Source: Brachybacterium subflavum (GTDB lineage: Bacteria > Actinomycetota > Actinomycetes > Actinomycetales > Dermabacteraceae). From it: DNA of 64,000 bases. Location of the stretch: assembly GCF_009299795.1 (NCBI RefSeq), contig NZ_VIGP01000005.1:248001-312000 (forward strand). The letters are read 5' to 3'. The notes under the pieces are model-generated. The model made no database searches and had not been told where the DNA came from. It saw nothing but the letters and a program-made list of their open reading frames with translations. Positions 36,637 to 44,889 of the stretch are shown here, piece by piece; within the stretch, counting starts at the first letter, position 1, and each line of letters starts with the position of its first letter. The translations under genes were made by a program, and so were the position numbers.

Positions 36637-36900
36637 TCAGCTGTCTCGTGGAAGGCGCCCTGGTCGCCGAAGCCGGGTGGGACCGCCCTCCTCATCCGCG
36701 ATCTCCCACGTGTCCCCCATCGCCTCCACGAGGTCTTCGAGCCCGACCGCGGACGCGCAGTCACCGAGGCTGAAGCCGAGGTCCACGGCTGTCGCCTGCA
36801 GCGCTTCCCCTTCGTCCAGACCAGCTTCCCGTCTCCGCCCGAACTCGTCTCTCACGAGGTTCATCCGATACCGAGGTTCTGACTCGTCCACACTGCCCAT
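36637..36900 (-). CDS. Small hypothetical protein
   Basis: An 87-residue acidic protein with one helix-turn pattern (NLVRDEFGRRREAGLDEGEA then LQATAVDLGFSLGDCASAVG). The ATG at 36900 follows GGGGAGGAG, which supports translation. The frame is open 26 codons further upstream. I recognise no family. It lies between the convergent MFS gene (15 bases away) and the TetR operon, and appears to be transcribed alone. Confidence 0.5.
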   Translation of the reverse strand: MGSVDESEPRYRMNLVRDEFGRRREAGLDEGEALQATAVDLGFSLGDCASAVGLEDLVEAMGDTWEIADEEGGPTRLRRPGRLPRDS

Positions 36901-37009
36901 TGCGCTGTCAGCTCCTCCCCGTTCCCGCTGGAACCGCTCGTGCGGTACGTCGTTCATCGCCTCGACCGCCTGTTCCACCGACGCTCAGGGAGGTCCACCC
37001 CACCGGCTC

Positions 37010-37624
37010 TCAGTCCTCGTCGGTCCCGCGCGCGATCCGGGCGAGGGCGTCGGCCGCGAGGCCTTCGCTCGTGGGGTCCGCGTGCAGGGCGCGGTGGATC
37101 GTGAGCCCCTCGTTCATGGCGTCGAGGATCTGCCCGGTGCGCGGGTCGACGAAGGGCTCGAGGGTCGCGCGGGTGCGCGTCATCCAGGTGGTGGTGATGT
37201 CGCGGAACTCGGGCCTGCGCGCGGCGAGCGTGTAGAGCTCGAGGGTGAGGATCAGGTCGCGCTGCGTGGCCAGGACGTCCTCGTCGATGTTCCGGCTGAA
37301 CTCGGCGAGCGCGTCGTCGAGGTCCTCGGCCGCGGCCATGCGCCGCTCGGCCTTCCGGGCGACGGAGTCGGCGAAGCGCGTGAAGGCCTCGCGGAGAAGT
37401 TCGTCCATACCGCTGAAGTGGTAGGTCATCGAGCCGAGGGGGACGTCGGCCGCAGCGGCGACGCGACGGTGCGAGGTGCCCGCCAGCCCGTGCTCGGCGA
37501 TCACGTCCAGGCACGCGTCGATGATGCGGTCGCGGCGGTCCGGGTCGTATCGGCGTGCACGGGGGCCACGAGCCCCGGACCGACCGGATGCGGGGTAGCC
37601 CTGCTCGATCGAAGACGGGCTCAT
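37010..37624 (-). CDS. TetR family transcriptional regulator
   Basis: A 204-residue TetR repressor. The N-terminal helix-turn-helix is DRIIDACLDVIAEHGLAGTS then HRRVAAAADVPLGSMTYHFS, which is a textbook TetR_N domain, and the ligand-binding domain follows (DLILTLELYTLAARRPEF). Its ATG lies 7 bases after the stop of a 57-codon gene on the same strand, so the two are probably co-transcribed from the promoter at 37813. The target genes are unknown; the divergent region is shared with none of the neighbours. Confidence 0.9.
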   Translation of the reverse strand: MSPSSIEQGYPASGRSGARGPRARRYDPDRRDRIIDACLDVIAEHGLAGTSHRRVAAAADVPLGSMTYHFSGMDELLREAFTRFADSVARKAERRMAAAEDLDDALAEFSRNIDEDVLATQRDLILTLELYTLAARRPEFRDITTTWMTRTRATLEPFVDPRTGQILDAMNEGLTIHRALHADPTSEGLAADALARIARGTDED

Positions 37625-37631
37625 CGCGCTG

Positions 37632-37805
37632 TCAGCCCCGCCCGCCGTGCACGAGCAGCACCGTCTCGTCGGCCCGCAGGAACTTCTGGGCGAAGGGCCC
37701 CCAGGCGACCGCCGGCGGCGCCTCGCCGTCCGCATCGCTCGCGCCGAGCACGGCGACGAGGGAGGCGAGAGGGTCCTGGGTGAGCGGGGCCGGGGTCTGC
37801 GTCAC
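37632..37805 (-). CDS. Short leader gene of the TetR operon (57 residues)
   Basis: GTG at 37805 opens a 57-residue frame ending just before the TetR start. The product has no membrane segment and no motif I know (TQDPLASLVAVLGASDADGE, AVAWGPFAQKFLRADETVLL). Support for it being real is positional: a TAGACT box ends exactly 7 bases before the GTG, as at other leaderless genes here, and the TetR gene has no separate promoter that I can see. It could be a true small protein or a translated leader that couples TetR expression. Confidence 0.5.
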   Translation of the reverse strand: MTQTPAPLTQDPLASLVAVLGASDADGEAPPAVAWGPFAQKFLRADETVLLVHGGRG

Positions 37806-37812
37806 CTGGTCG

Positions 37813-37818
37813 AGTCTA
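37813..37818 (-). promoter_or_regulatory. Leaderless -10 box TAGACT of the TetR operon
   Basis: On the minus strand TAGACT ends 7 bases before the GTG at 37805. Confidence 0.55.
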
Positions 37819-37888
37819 GGCCCGCCGACCGCGCCGCCGTTCGTCGACCACGCCGCCGCCCGGCGCCTGGACCCCTCGCCCCGAGGCC

Positions 37889-39247
37889 TCAGACCCCGAC
37901 GCCCTCGAAGGCGCCGCGGAACCGGGCCGCGGGATGCGAGTCCGGCAGCCGGTCGGTGCCCGACAGCCGCCCGCGCAGCGTTCCCTCGCGCTGCGGCAGA
38001 CGCCCGCGCTCGCGCAGGATCGGCGAGACCAGCTCGGCGAAGTCCCGCACGGTATCGAAGGAGTGGTACTGGCGCAGGTTGATGCCGTCGATGCCCTCGA
38101 CGTCGAGCCAGTGCTCGATCGTGTCGGCCACGACCTCGGGGGTCCCGGCCACGAAGAAGCGGTCCTGCCAGGCCTCGTCGACGGCGTCGAGCAGGTCGCC
38201 GACGGTCTCGTGCGCCCCCTTGCGGCCGACAGGGGTGTCGGCGGGGAGGCCCTCGATCTCGAGGGCCTCGGCGATGGTGCGCTCGCGCGGGTGGTCGAGG
38301 GCGCGGATGGGCACGGACTGGTGGACGAGCATGCCCTCGGTCGAGCGGTGAGCCTTGTACCGGGCGAGCTTCTCGTCGACCTCCTCCTGCGTGGGCGCGG
38401 TGATCACAGCCGCCTGGACCACGAACTTCGGGTCCGTGGCCTCGCGCCCGGCCGCCACGGCGGCCTCGCGCACGGCGGGCACGGTGCGCTCGAGCAGCGG
38501 ACCGTGGGTGAAGACGATCTCGGCGTGCTCGCCCGCGCGCTTCGCCCCTGCGGGAGACGCGGTCGCGAGGATCAGCGTGGGCGTGCGCTGCGGGGACGGC
38601 TCTGCCAGGTGCGGGCCGGCGACGCGGAAGTTCGCGCCCTCGTGGTCGATCCGGTGCACCTTCGCGGGGTCGGTGTACACCGCGCCCTCGGCGTCACGCA
38701 CCACGGCCCCGTCGTCCCAGGAGCCCTCCCACAGCTTGTAGAGGACCTCGAGGTACTCGTCGGCGATCTCGTAGCGGTGGTCGTGCTCGATCTCCTCGGA
38801 GAGGCCGAAGTTGCGGGCGGCGTTGGGCAGGTAGGAGGTGACGATGTTCCAGCCCACGCGGCCGCCGGTGAGGTGGTCGAGCGTGGACATGCGCCGCGCG
38901 AAGGCGAAGGGCGGCTCGTAGCTCGTGGAGAACGTGATGCCGAAGCCCAGGCGCTCGGTGACCGCGGCCATCGCCGGGACCACGAGCATCGGGTCGTTGC
39001 TGGGGATCTGCAGGCCCTCGCGCAGCGCGGTCTCGGCGGAGCCGCCGTAGACGTCATAGGCGCCCTGGACGTCGGCCAGGAAGATCGCGGTGAACCCGCC
39101 GTCCTCGGCGATCCGCGCGAGCTCCGTCCAGTAGTCCAGCTCGGTGTAGCGGTGCCGGTTGTTCCCGGGCAGGCGCCACAGGCCGTGCGTGATGTGGCCG
39201 ACGCAGTTCATCTCGAACAGGTTGAGGATGAGCGGTTTGGGCGACAT
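37889..39247 (-). CDS. NtaA/DmoA-family flavin-dependent monooxygenase
   Basis: A 452-residue luciferase-like monooxygenase of the NtaA/SnaA/DmoA/DszA group, which uses FMNH2 supplied by a separate reductase to oxidise nitrilotriacetate, sulfides, sulfones or similar compounds. Family features are ILNLFEMNCVGHITHGLWRL, FTAIFLADVQGAYDVYGGSA, STLDHLTGGRVGWNIVTSYL and AARNFGLSEEIEHDHRYEIA. The start at 39247 gives the usual MSPKPLILN opening. It is divergent from the ABC transporter operon at 39533. With the SfnB/DszC-like protein at the end of that operon it suggests oxidation of an imported organosulfur compound, which is inference. Confidence 0.9.
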   Translation of the reverse strand: MSPKPLILNLFEMNCVGHITHGLWRLPGNNRHRYTELDYWTELARIAEDGGFTAIFLADVQGAYDVYGGSAETALREGLQIPSNDPMLVVPAMAAVTERLGFGITFSTSYEPPFAFARRMSTLDHLTGGRVGWNIVTSYLPNAARNFGLSEEIEHDHRYEIADEYLEVLYKLWEGSWDDGAVVRDAEGAVYTDPAKVHRIDHEGANFRVAGPHLAEPSPQRTPTLILATASPAGAKRAGEHAEIVFTHGPLLERTVPAVREAAVAAGREATDPKFVVQAAVITAPTQEEVDEKLARYKAHRSTEGMLVHQSVPIRALDHPRERTIAEALEIEGLPADTPVGRKGAHETVGDLLDAVDEAWQDRFFVAGTPEVVADTIEHWLDVEGIDGINLRQYHSFDTVRDFAELVSPILRERGRLPQREGTLRGRLSGTDRLPDSHPAARFRGAFEGVGV

Positions 39248-39437
39248 GGACCGTCCTGGGTGATCAGCGGGTGCGGGTGGGGCTCGACGCCCTGCACTCT
39301 CCGCCGCCGGGTCGCGCGGGCGCATCCCGTGTGACGGCGCGTGACGGCGGATGCATCCGTCGGCGCCGCGCCGGGCACGCGGGCGACGTCCGGGGCCGCA
39401 GGCCGTCATAAACCTTTGGTGGTCCATCACTCCTGCT

Positions 39438-39443
39438 TAGGGT
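39438..39443 (+). promoter_or_regulatory. Possible -10 box TAGGGT of the ABC operon
   Basis: TAGGGT lies about 90 bases before the ATG at 39533, with a weak TTTGGT 17 bases upstream. An AT-richer patch (cataaacctttggtggtcc) just above it could hold an operator. Confidence 0.4.
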
Positions 39444-39532
39444 CGGGCGGGTCCGACCGGATCCGACGCCGATCCCGTGCCCCGCCTCCGCCTCGCCCCA
39501 GCACATCCCGCCCCGCACACCAGGAGCCGCCC

Positions 39533-41188
39533 ATGCGACCCCGCCCCGCCCTCGCCGCCGTCGCCGCGGCCGCCGTCCTCGCGGTGCTCGCCGGCTGCGG
39601 GACCGCCGACCCCTCCGCCTCCCTGCCCACGGGCACGAAGGAGGGCGGCGACCTCGTCTACGCCACCGACCGCGAGCCCACCTGCCTGGACCCGCACAAC
39701 AGCGGAGACATGCCGCAGACCTACATCGCCCGCCAGTACCTCGACTCGCTGGTCTCGATGAAGGCCGACGGCACCGTCGTGCCCTGGCTCGCGCAGTCCT
39801 GGGACGTGTCCGAGGACGGTCTGACCTACGACTTCCACCTGAAGAAGGGCGTGGAGTTCACGGACGGGGAGCCGCTGGACGCGGACGCGGTGGTCGCGAA
39901 CTTCGAGCAGATCATGGACCCGGACACGCAGTCCTCGACCGACCTGCTGTACCTCTCGCCGTACTTCGAGAAGGCCACCGCGGTCTCCGAGCACACCGTG
40001 CGCGTGACCCTCAAGCGCCCCTATTCGCCGCTGCTGACCGTGCTCTCGCAGGCGTTCTTCGGCATCGAGTCCCCCAAGGCGATGGCCCGCGGCCTGGAGG
40101 CGAACTGCGCGGCGCCCGTCGGCACCGGCCCCTTCGAGGTCGCCGAGTGGAAGCGGAACCAGGAGGTCGTGCTGGTGCGCAACGACGACTACGACTCCGC
40201 TCCGGCCGACGCGAAGCACCAGGGCCCCGCCTACCTCGAGAAGGTCACCTGGCGCTTCCTCAAGGACAACACCGCCCGCTTCGGCGCCCTGCAGTCCGGG
40301 AAGGCGCAGGCCATCTTCAACCTGCCGCCCGAGTCCGTGCCCGCGGCGAGCGCGGACTCGCGCATCGACACCGACGACTTCGTGCACTCCGGCGTCCCCT
40401 TCGCGCTGGACTTCAACACCGACAGCCCGCAGCTGTCCGATGTGCGCGTGCGCCGGGCGATCGTGCATGCGGCCGACGCCCCCGGGATCGTCGAGAGCGC
40501 CTACGCGGGCGTCTTCCCCTACGAGGGCAACGCCCTGTCCAGCGGCACCCCCGACTACGACGAGAGTTACCACGAGCCCTTCCCCTACGACCCCGACAAG
40601 GCCGCGAAGCTCCTGGACGAGGCGGGCTGGACGGGCCGCGACGCAGACGGCTACCGGACGAAGGACGGGAAGACCCTCACCCTGCGCCTGCCCTATAACT
40701 CGGATCCTGGGGAGACGCCCCCGGCGGACCTCACGATCTTCCAGAACTTCCAGGCGATGGAGAAGCGGGTCGGGGTCAAGGTGGTCCTGCAGCCGAAGGA
40801 CGCGGCGTCGATGACCGCGATCAAGACCGACCCCGCCGCCTACGACCTGCAGGGCCGCTACTGGAACAGCCCCACGCCCGGCGTCATGTACATCAAGTTC
40901 TCCCAGGAGACCCTCGACATCGACAACGGGCAGAACGTGGCGCGCGACTACGACGACGAGCTCGATCGGACCCTCGTCCGGGCCGCCGGCACCACCGACC
41001 CGGAGAAGCAGCAGCAGCTCTACTCCACGGCCCAGGACATCCTCACGTCCCAGGCCTGGCACCTGCCGCTCTATCCCGTCCAGACGCGCCTGGCGACGAG
41101 GTCCGACCAGGTGGCGGACATCTGGATCGAGCCCAGCGAGGGCGAGCCCGTGCTGCACGACGCCTACCTGATCCGGGACGGAGCCTGA
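39533..41188 (+). CDS. ABC transporter substrate-binding lipoprotein (dipeptide/nickel type)
   Basis: A 551-residue lipoprotein of SBP family 5, which captures small peptides, nickel chelates or other organic ligands outside the membrane. The signal peptide ends in the lipobox VLAGC (Cys22). Family segments are GGDLVYATDREPTCLDPHNS, AQSWDVSEDGLTYDFHLKKG and FTDGEPLDADAVVANFEQIM; the latter half includes VRRAIVHAADAPGIVESAYA. ATG at 39533 follows AGGAG at a suitable distance. It is the first gene of a five-gene unit with two permeases, a fused ATPase and a flavoprotein. Confidence 0.93.
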   Translation: MRPRPALAAVAAAAVLAVLAGCGTADPSASLPTGTKEGGDLVYATDREPTCLDPHNSGDMPQTYIARQYLDSLVSMKADGTVVPWLAQSWDVSEDGLTYDFHLKKGVEFTDGEPLDADAVVANFEQIMDPDTQSSTDLLYLSPYFEKATAVSEHTVRVTLKRPYSPLLTVLSQAFFGIESPKAMARGLEANCAAPVGTGPFEVAEWKRNQEVVLVRNDDYDSAPADAKHQGPAYLEKVTWRFLKDNTARFGALQSGKAQAIFNLPPESVPAASADSRIDTDDFVHSGVPFALDFNTDSPQLSDVRVRRAIVHAADAPGIVESAYAGVFPYEGNALSSGTPDYDESYHEPFPYDPDKAAKLLDEAGWTGRDADGYRTKDGKTLTLRLPYNSDPGETPPADLTIFQNFQAMEKRVGVKVVLQPKDAASMTAIKTDPAAYDLQGRYWNSPTPGVMYIKFSQETLDIDNGQNVARDYDDELDRTLVRAAGTTDPEKQQQLYSTAQDILTSQAWHLPLYPVQTRLATRSDQVADIWIEPSEGEPVLHDAYLIRDGA

Positions 41189-41189
41189 G

Positions 41190-42260
41190 ATGACCGCCGA
41201 GACCACGTCCGCCGCCCGCGCGCCGCAGGCAGCCCCCGTCGGCTCCGACGAGCCGTCCGCGCCGGGCGGCCCCGGGCCCGCCGCGCCGCGACCCGCGCTC
41301 CTCGCCCGCCTGCGCGCCTCCCTGCCCGGGCGGATCGCGCTGCGGATCCTCTCCGCCCTCGTCCTGCTGTGGGCCGTCGCGACCATCGTGTTCTTCCTGC
41401 AGCACCTGGTGCCGGGCGATCCTGCGCTGGCGATCCTGGGCGGGGCCTCGGCGAACCCGCCGCCGGAGACCGTCGCCGCGGTGCGCGCGCAGTACGGCTT
41501 CGACCAGCCCCTGCTCGTCCAGTACGCCGACTTCCTGGGCGGGCTCGTGCGCGGGGACCTCGGCAGCTCGTACACGATGAAGGAGCCGGTGGCCCGCATC
41601 ATCGCCGAGCAGATCGTGCCGACCCTGCAGCTGACCGGCGCCTCCCTCGCGATCGCCTGGGCGATCGCGATCGGCAGCACCCTGCTCACGGCCGCCCGTC
41701 CGGGTCTCGCCGCGCGCATCGGCTCGGGCCTCGAGGTCGTCCTCGCCGCCCTCCCCCACTTCTGGCTCGGCGTGGTGCTGCTGGTCGTGTTCGCGGTGAC
41801 CCTGCACTGGCTGCCCGTGATCGATGACGGCCCCGCGGGTCTGGTGCTGCCCGCGCTCACCCTGGGCGTGCCGCTCGGCGGCTTCCTCGCCCAGGTCACG
41901 CGCGACGAGTTCGACGCCGCCTCCCGCCAGCCCTTCGTGCTCTCCGCCCTCGCGCGCGGCACCCGGCTGCGCGACGTCCGGTGGCGGCACATCCTGCGCC
42001 ACGCCGCCCTGCCGGGGATCGCGCTCTCGGGCTGGGGGCTCGGATCGCTGATCTCCGGGGCGGTCGTGGTCGAGGTGATCTTCTCCCGCCAGGGCATCGG
42101 CCAGGTGCTGGTGACGGCCGTGACCTCGCAGGACCTCCCGCTCGTGATCGGGGTGACCTTCGTGGTCGCCCTGGTCTACGTGCTCGCGAACATCCTCACC
42201 GACCTCGCCGCCGTGGCCGTGGACCCGCGGCTGCGCACCTCGATCGGAGGCGCCTCATGA
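41190..42260 (+). CDS. ABC transporter permease (DppB type)
   Basis: A 356-residue inner-membrane permease, one of the two pore subunits. An Ala/Pro-rich cytoplasmic tail of about 45 residues precedes the first helix (RILSALVLLWAVATIVFFLQ). It has the DppB signature HLVPGDPA, then YGFDQPLLVQYADFLGGLVR and DLGSSYTMKEPV, and the EAA loop appears as ALARGTRLRDVRWRHILRHA. It starts one base after the substrate-binding gene stop and overlaps the next permease by four bases. Confidence 0.93.
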   Translation: MTAETTSAARAPQAAPVGSDEPSAPGGPGPAAPRPALLARLRASLPGRIALRILSALVLLWAVATIVFFLQHLVPGDPALAILGGASANPPPETVAAVRAQYGFDQPLLVQYADFLGGLVRGDLGSSYTMKEPVARIIAEQIVPTLQLTGASLAIAWAIAIGSTLLTAARPGLAARIGSGLEVVLAALPHFWLGVVLLVVFAVTLHWLPVIDDGPAGLVLPALTLGVPLGGFLAQVTRDEFDAASRQPFVLSALARGTRLRDVRWRHILRHAALPGIALSGWGLGSLISGAVVVEVIFSRQGIGQVLVTAVTSQDLPLVIGVTFVVALVYVLANILTDLAAVAVDPRLRTSIGGAS

Positions 42261-43150
42261 CCGCGCTCGCCACCGCGCCCGAGACCGCCGCGCCGTCGGC
42301 CGCATCCCGGCCCCGCGCCCGACGGACCCGCCCCGCGACCGCCCTGCGCAGCGTGAGCTTCTGGCTCGCGGCCGTGGTCGTCGCCCTGGTGCTGCTCGCG
42401 GCGATCGCTCCGGGGCTGCTCGCCCCGCAGGATCCGCTGGAGATCAGCCTCGGCGAGAGCTTCGACGCGCCCAGCGCCGCGCACGTCTTCGGCACCGACC
42501 AGTCCGGTCGCGACGTGTTCTCCCGCGTGGTCCACGGCGCCGGGCAGTCGCTCGCGATCGGCCTCGGCGCGACCGCGATCGGCCTGCTCGGGGCGATCAC
42601 CCTGGGGCTGCTGGGCGGACTCGGCGGGCGCTGGGCCGATGCCTCGGTGACCCGCGTGATCGAGGTGCTCTACGCCTTCCCCGGGATCCTGCTCGCGCTC
42701 ATCCTCATCGCCGTCTACGGCAGCAGCGCGGCCACGCAGATGGTCGCCGTGGGCGTCGCGACGATGCCCGGCTACGCCCGCATGGTGCGCGGCCAGGTCC
42801 TGGCCGTGAAGGGCTCGCTCTACGTCGAGTCCGCTCGCGCGCTCGGCCACTCCTCGGCCCGGATCCTCTGGCGCACGATCCTGCCCAACGCCTTCCGCCC
42901 GCTCACCGTGCTCGTGACCCTCGGGGTGGGGCAGGCGATCGTGTGGGCCGCGGCGCTGGGCTTCCTGGGCATGGGCGTGCAGCCGCCCACCGCCGAGTGG
43001 GGCGCGATGCTCAACGCGGGCCGCACGTACATCCAGCAGGCCTGGTGGATGGACTTCTTCCCCGGCATCACGATCGTCGCCTTCACCCTGTCCCTCACCG
43101 TGCTGGGCCGTCACCTGCAGCGCGCCGCCGACTCCGGAGCCTCCCGATGA
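42257..43150 (+). CDS. ABC transporter permease (DppC type)
   Basis: A 297-residue permease partner of the DppB-type protein. It has the DppC N-terminal pattern LLAPQDPLEISLGESFDAPS then AHVFGTDQSGRDVFSRVVHG, five or six helices, and an EAA loop ESARALGHSSARILWRTILP NAFRPL. Both ends overlap neighbours by ATGA, so expression is coupled through the operon. Confidence 0.93.
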   Translation: MTALATAPETAAPSAASRPRARRTRPATALRSVSFWLAAVVVALVLLAAIAPGLLAPQDPLEISLGESFDAPSAAHVFGTDQSGRDVFSRVVHGAGQSLAIGLGATAIGLLGAITLGLLGGLGGRWADASVTRVIEVLYAFPGILLALILIAVYGSSAATQMVAVGVATMPGYARMVRGQVLAVKGSLYVESARALGHSSARILWRTILPNAFRPLTVLVTLGVGQAIVWAAALGFLGMGVQPPTAEWGAMLNAGRTYIQQAWWMDFFPGITIVAFTLSLTVLGRHLQRAADSGASR

Positions 43151-44889
43151 ACGCCCTGATCAACGCCCAGAACCTCTCGGTCGCCTTCGACGCGAACGAG
43201 GTCGTGCACGACGTCTCGCTCACGCTGCGTCCGGGCAGCTGCCTGGGGATCGTGGGCGAGTCCGGCTCCGGGAAGTCGGTGACCGCCCGCAGCCTGCTGG
43301 GGCTGAACGGCGAGCGCGCGGAGGTGCGCGCCGAGCGGCTCGAGGTCGCGGGCACCGATCTGCTGCGGGCCACGGACGCCCAGCTGCGCGCCCTGCGCGG
43401 CCGGCGCCTCGGCTACGTGCTGCAGGACGCCCTGGTGTCCCTGGATCCGCTGCGCCGCGTGGGCGCGGAGATCGCCGAGCCCCTGCGCGTCCACGGCGTG
43501 CCGCGGCGCGAGCGGGAGCGCCGCGTGCACGAGCTGCTCGCGGCCGCCGGCGTCCCCGAGCCCGAGCTGCGCGCGCGCCAGCTGCCCAGCGAGCTCTCCG
43601 GCGGGCTGCGCCAGCGCGCCCTGATCGCCGCAGCGCTCGCCCTGGACCCCGAGGTGCTGATCGCCGACGAGCCGACCACCGCTCTCGACGTCACGGTGCA
43701 GGCGCAGATCCTCTCGCTGCTCGAGGCGAACCTGGCCGCGGGCCGCGCGATCATCCTGATCAGCCACGACCTCGCCGTCGTCGAGCGCCTGGCCGACGAG
43801 GTGCTGGTGATGAAGGACGGCCGCGTCGTCGAGCAGGGGCCCACGTCCCAGGTCCTCTCCCGCCCCGCCGATCCGTACACGCGCCGCCTGCTCGCGGCGG
43901 TCCCCTCCGCCCGCTCCCGCGGATCGCGGCTCTCGGATGCGCCGCCGCTCGAGCTCTCGGCGCGGGACCGCGAGACGCTCGGCGCGCGGCACAGGGGCGC
44001 CGGTTCGTCGGACGCGGCCGACGCAGCGGGCACGGCGGGCGCAGCGGGCGCGGCGGGCGCGGCCGGCTCGTCGGGCGCGGCCGGCTCGTCGGCCGACGGG
44101 CCGGTGCTGCAGGTCGAGGGCATCTCCAAGCGCTTCCGCGGGCCCGACGGCCGCGAGCGGACCGTCGTGGACGACGTCTCGTTCGCGCTCGCGGCGGGCG
44201 AGACCCTGGGGATCGTGGGCGAGTCCGGGTCCGGCAAGTCGACGACGGCGCGCATCGCCCTGGCCCTCGCCGAGCCGAGCGCGGGGCGCGTGCTGCTCGA
44301 CGGGAAGGCCTGGTCGGGGCTTCGCGAGCGAAAACGCCGCCGTGACCGTCGGCGCCGCATCTCCGTGGTGCCCCAGGATCCGCTGGGCTCCTTCGACCCG
44401 CGCTGGGACGTCGGCCGCACCATCGCCGACGCGATCCCCGCGGAGACCGGCGGACCCGCCCGCAGCGAGGCCCGCGCCCGGCGCGTCCGGGAGCTGCTCG
44501 AGGCCGTCGGCCTCACCGCGGCGCACGCCCGCCGCCACCCCCTGTCCCTCTCCGGCGGGCAGCGCCAGCGCGTCGCGATCGCGCGTGCGCTGGCCACCTC
44601 GCCGGAGGTCCTGGTGCTCGACGAGCCGGTCTCCGCGCTCGACGTGTCCATCCAGGCGCAGGTCCTCGACCTCCTCGGCGACCTGCAGGAGGCCCTCGGC
44701 ACGGCCCACCTGTTCATCTCCCACGACCTGGGCGTCGTCCACCACGTGTCCGATCGCGTGCTCGTCATGCAGGCCGGCCGCGTGGTGGAGCAGGGCACCG
44801 CCGACGACGTCTTCTTCCACCCCCAGCACGACTACACCCGGGAGCTCGTCGCCGCGCTCCCGCACCCGACCCTCCAGGAGACCGCATGA
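43147..44889 (+). CDS. ABC transporter ATP-binding protein, two fused ATPase domains
   Basis: A 580-residue energising subunit equivalent to DppD plus DppF in one chain. Two Walker A motifs are present (GESGSGKS at residues 37-44 and again at 358-365), each with its signature (LSGGLRQRALI and LSGGQRQRVAI) and Walker B (VLIADEPTT and VLVLDEPVS). The halves are joined by an Ala/Gly/Ser-rich linker at about residues 285-320 (AADAAGTAGAAGAAGAAGSS). The first signature, SGGLRQR, differs by one residue from the classic SGGQ form. It overlaps both neighbours by four bases. Confidence 0.94.
   Translation: MNALINAQNLSVAFDANEVVHDVSLTLRPGSCLGIVGESGSGKSVTARSLLGLNGERAEVRAERLEVAGTDLLRATDAQLRALRGRRLGYVLQDALVSLDPLRRVGAEIAEPLRVHGVPRRERERRVHELLAAAGVPEPELRARQLPSELSGGLRQRALIAAALALDPEVLIADEPTTALDVTVQAQILSLLEANLAAGRAIILISHDLAVVERLADEVLVMKDGRVVEQGPTSQVLSRPADPYTRRLLAAVPSARSRGSRLSDAPPLELSARDRETLGARHRGAGSSDAADAAGTAGAAGAAGAAGSSGAAGSSADGPVLQVEGISKRFRGPDGRERTVVDDVSFALAAGETLGIVGESGSGKSTTARIALALAEPSAGRVLLDGKAWSGLRERKRRRDRRRRISVVPQDPLGSFDPRWDVGRTIADAIPAETGGPARSEARARRVRELLEAVGLTAAHARRHPLSLSGGQRQRVAIARALATSPEVLVLDEPVSALDVSIQAQVLDLLGDLQEALGTAHLFISHDLGVVHHVSDRVLVMQAGRVVEQGTADDVFFHPQHDYTRELVAALPHPTLQETA

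Noticed and set aside
39437..42097. 886-codon minus-strand open frame opposite the transporter operon
   Set aside because: It is antisense to three well-supported ABC transporter genes and has no recognisable domain.
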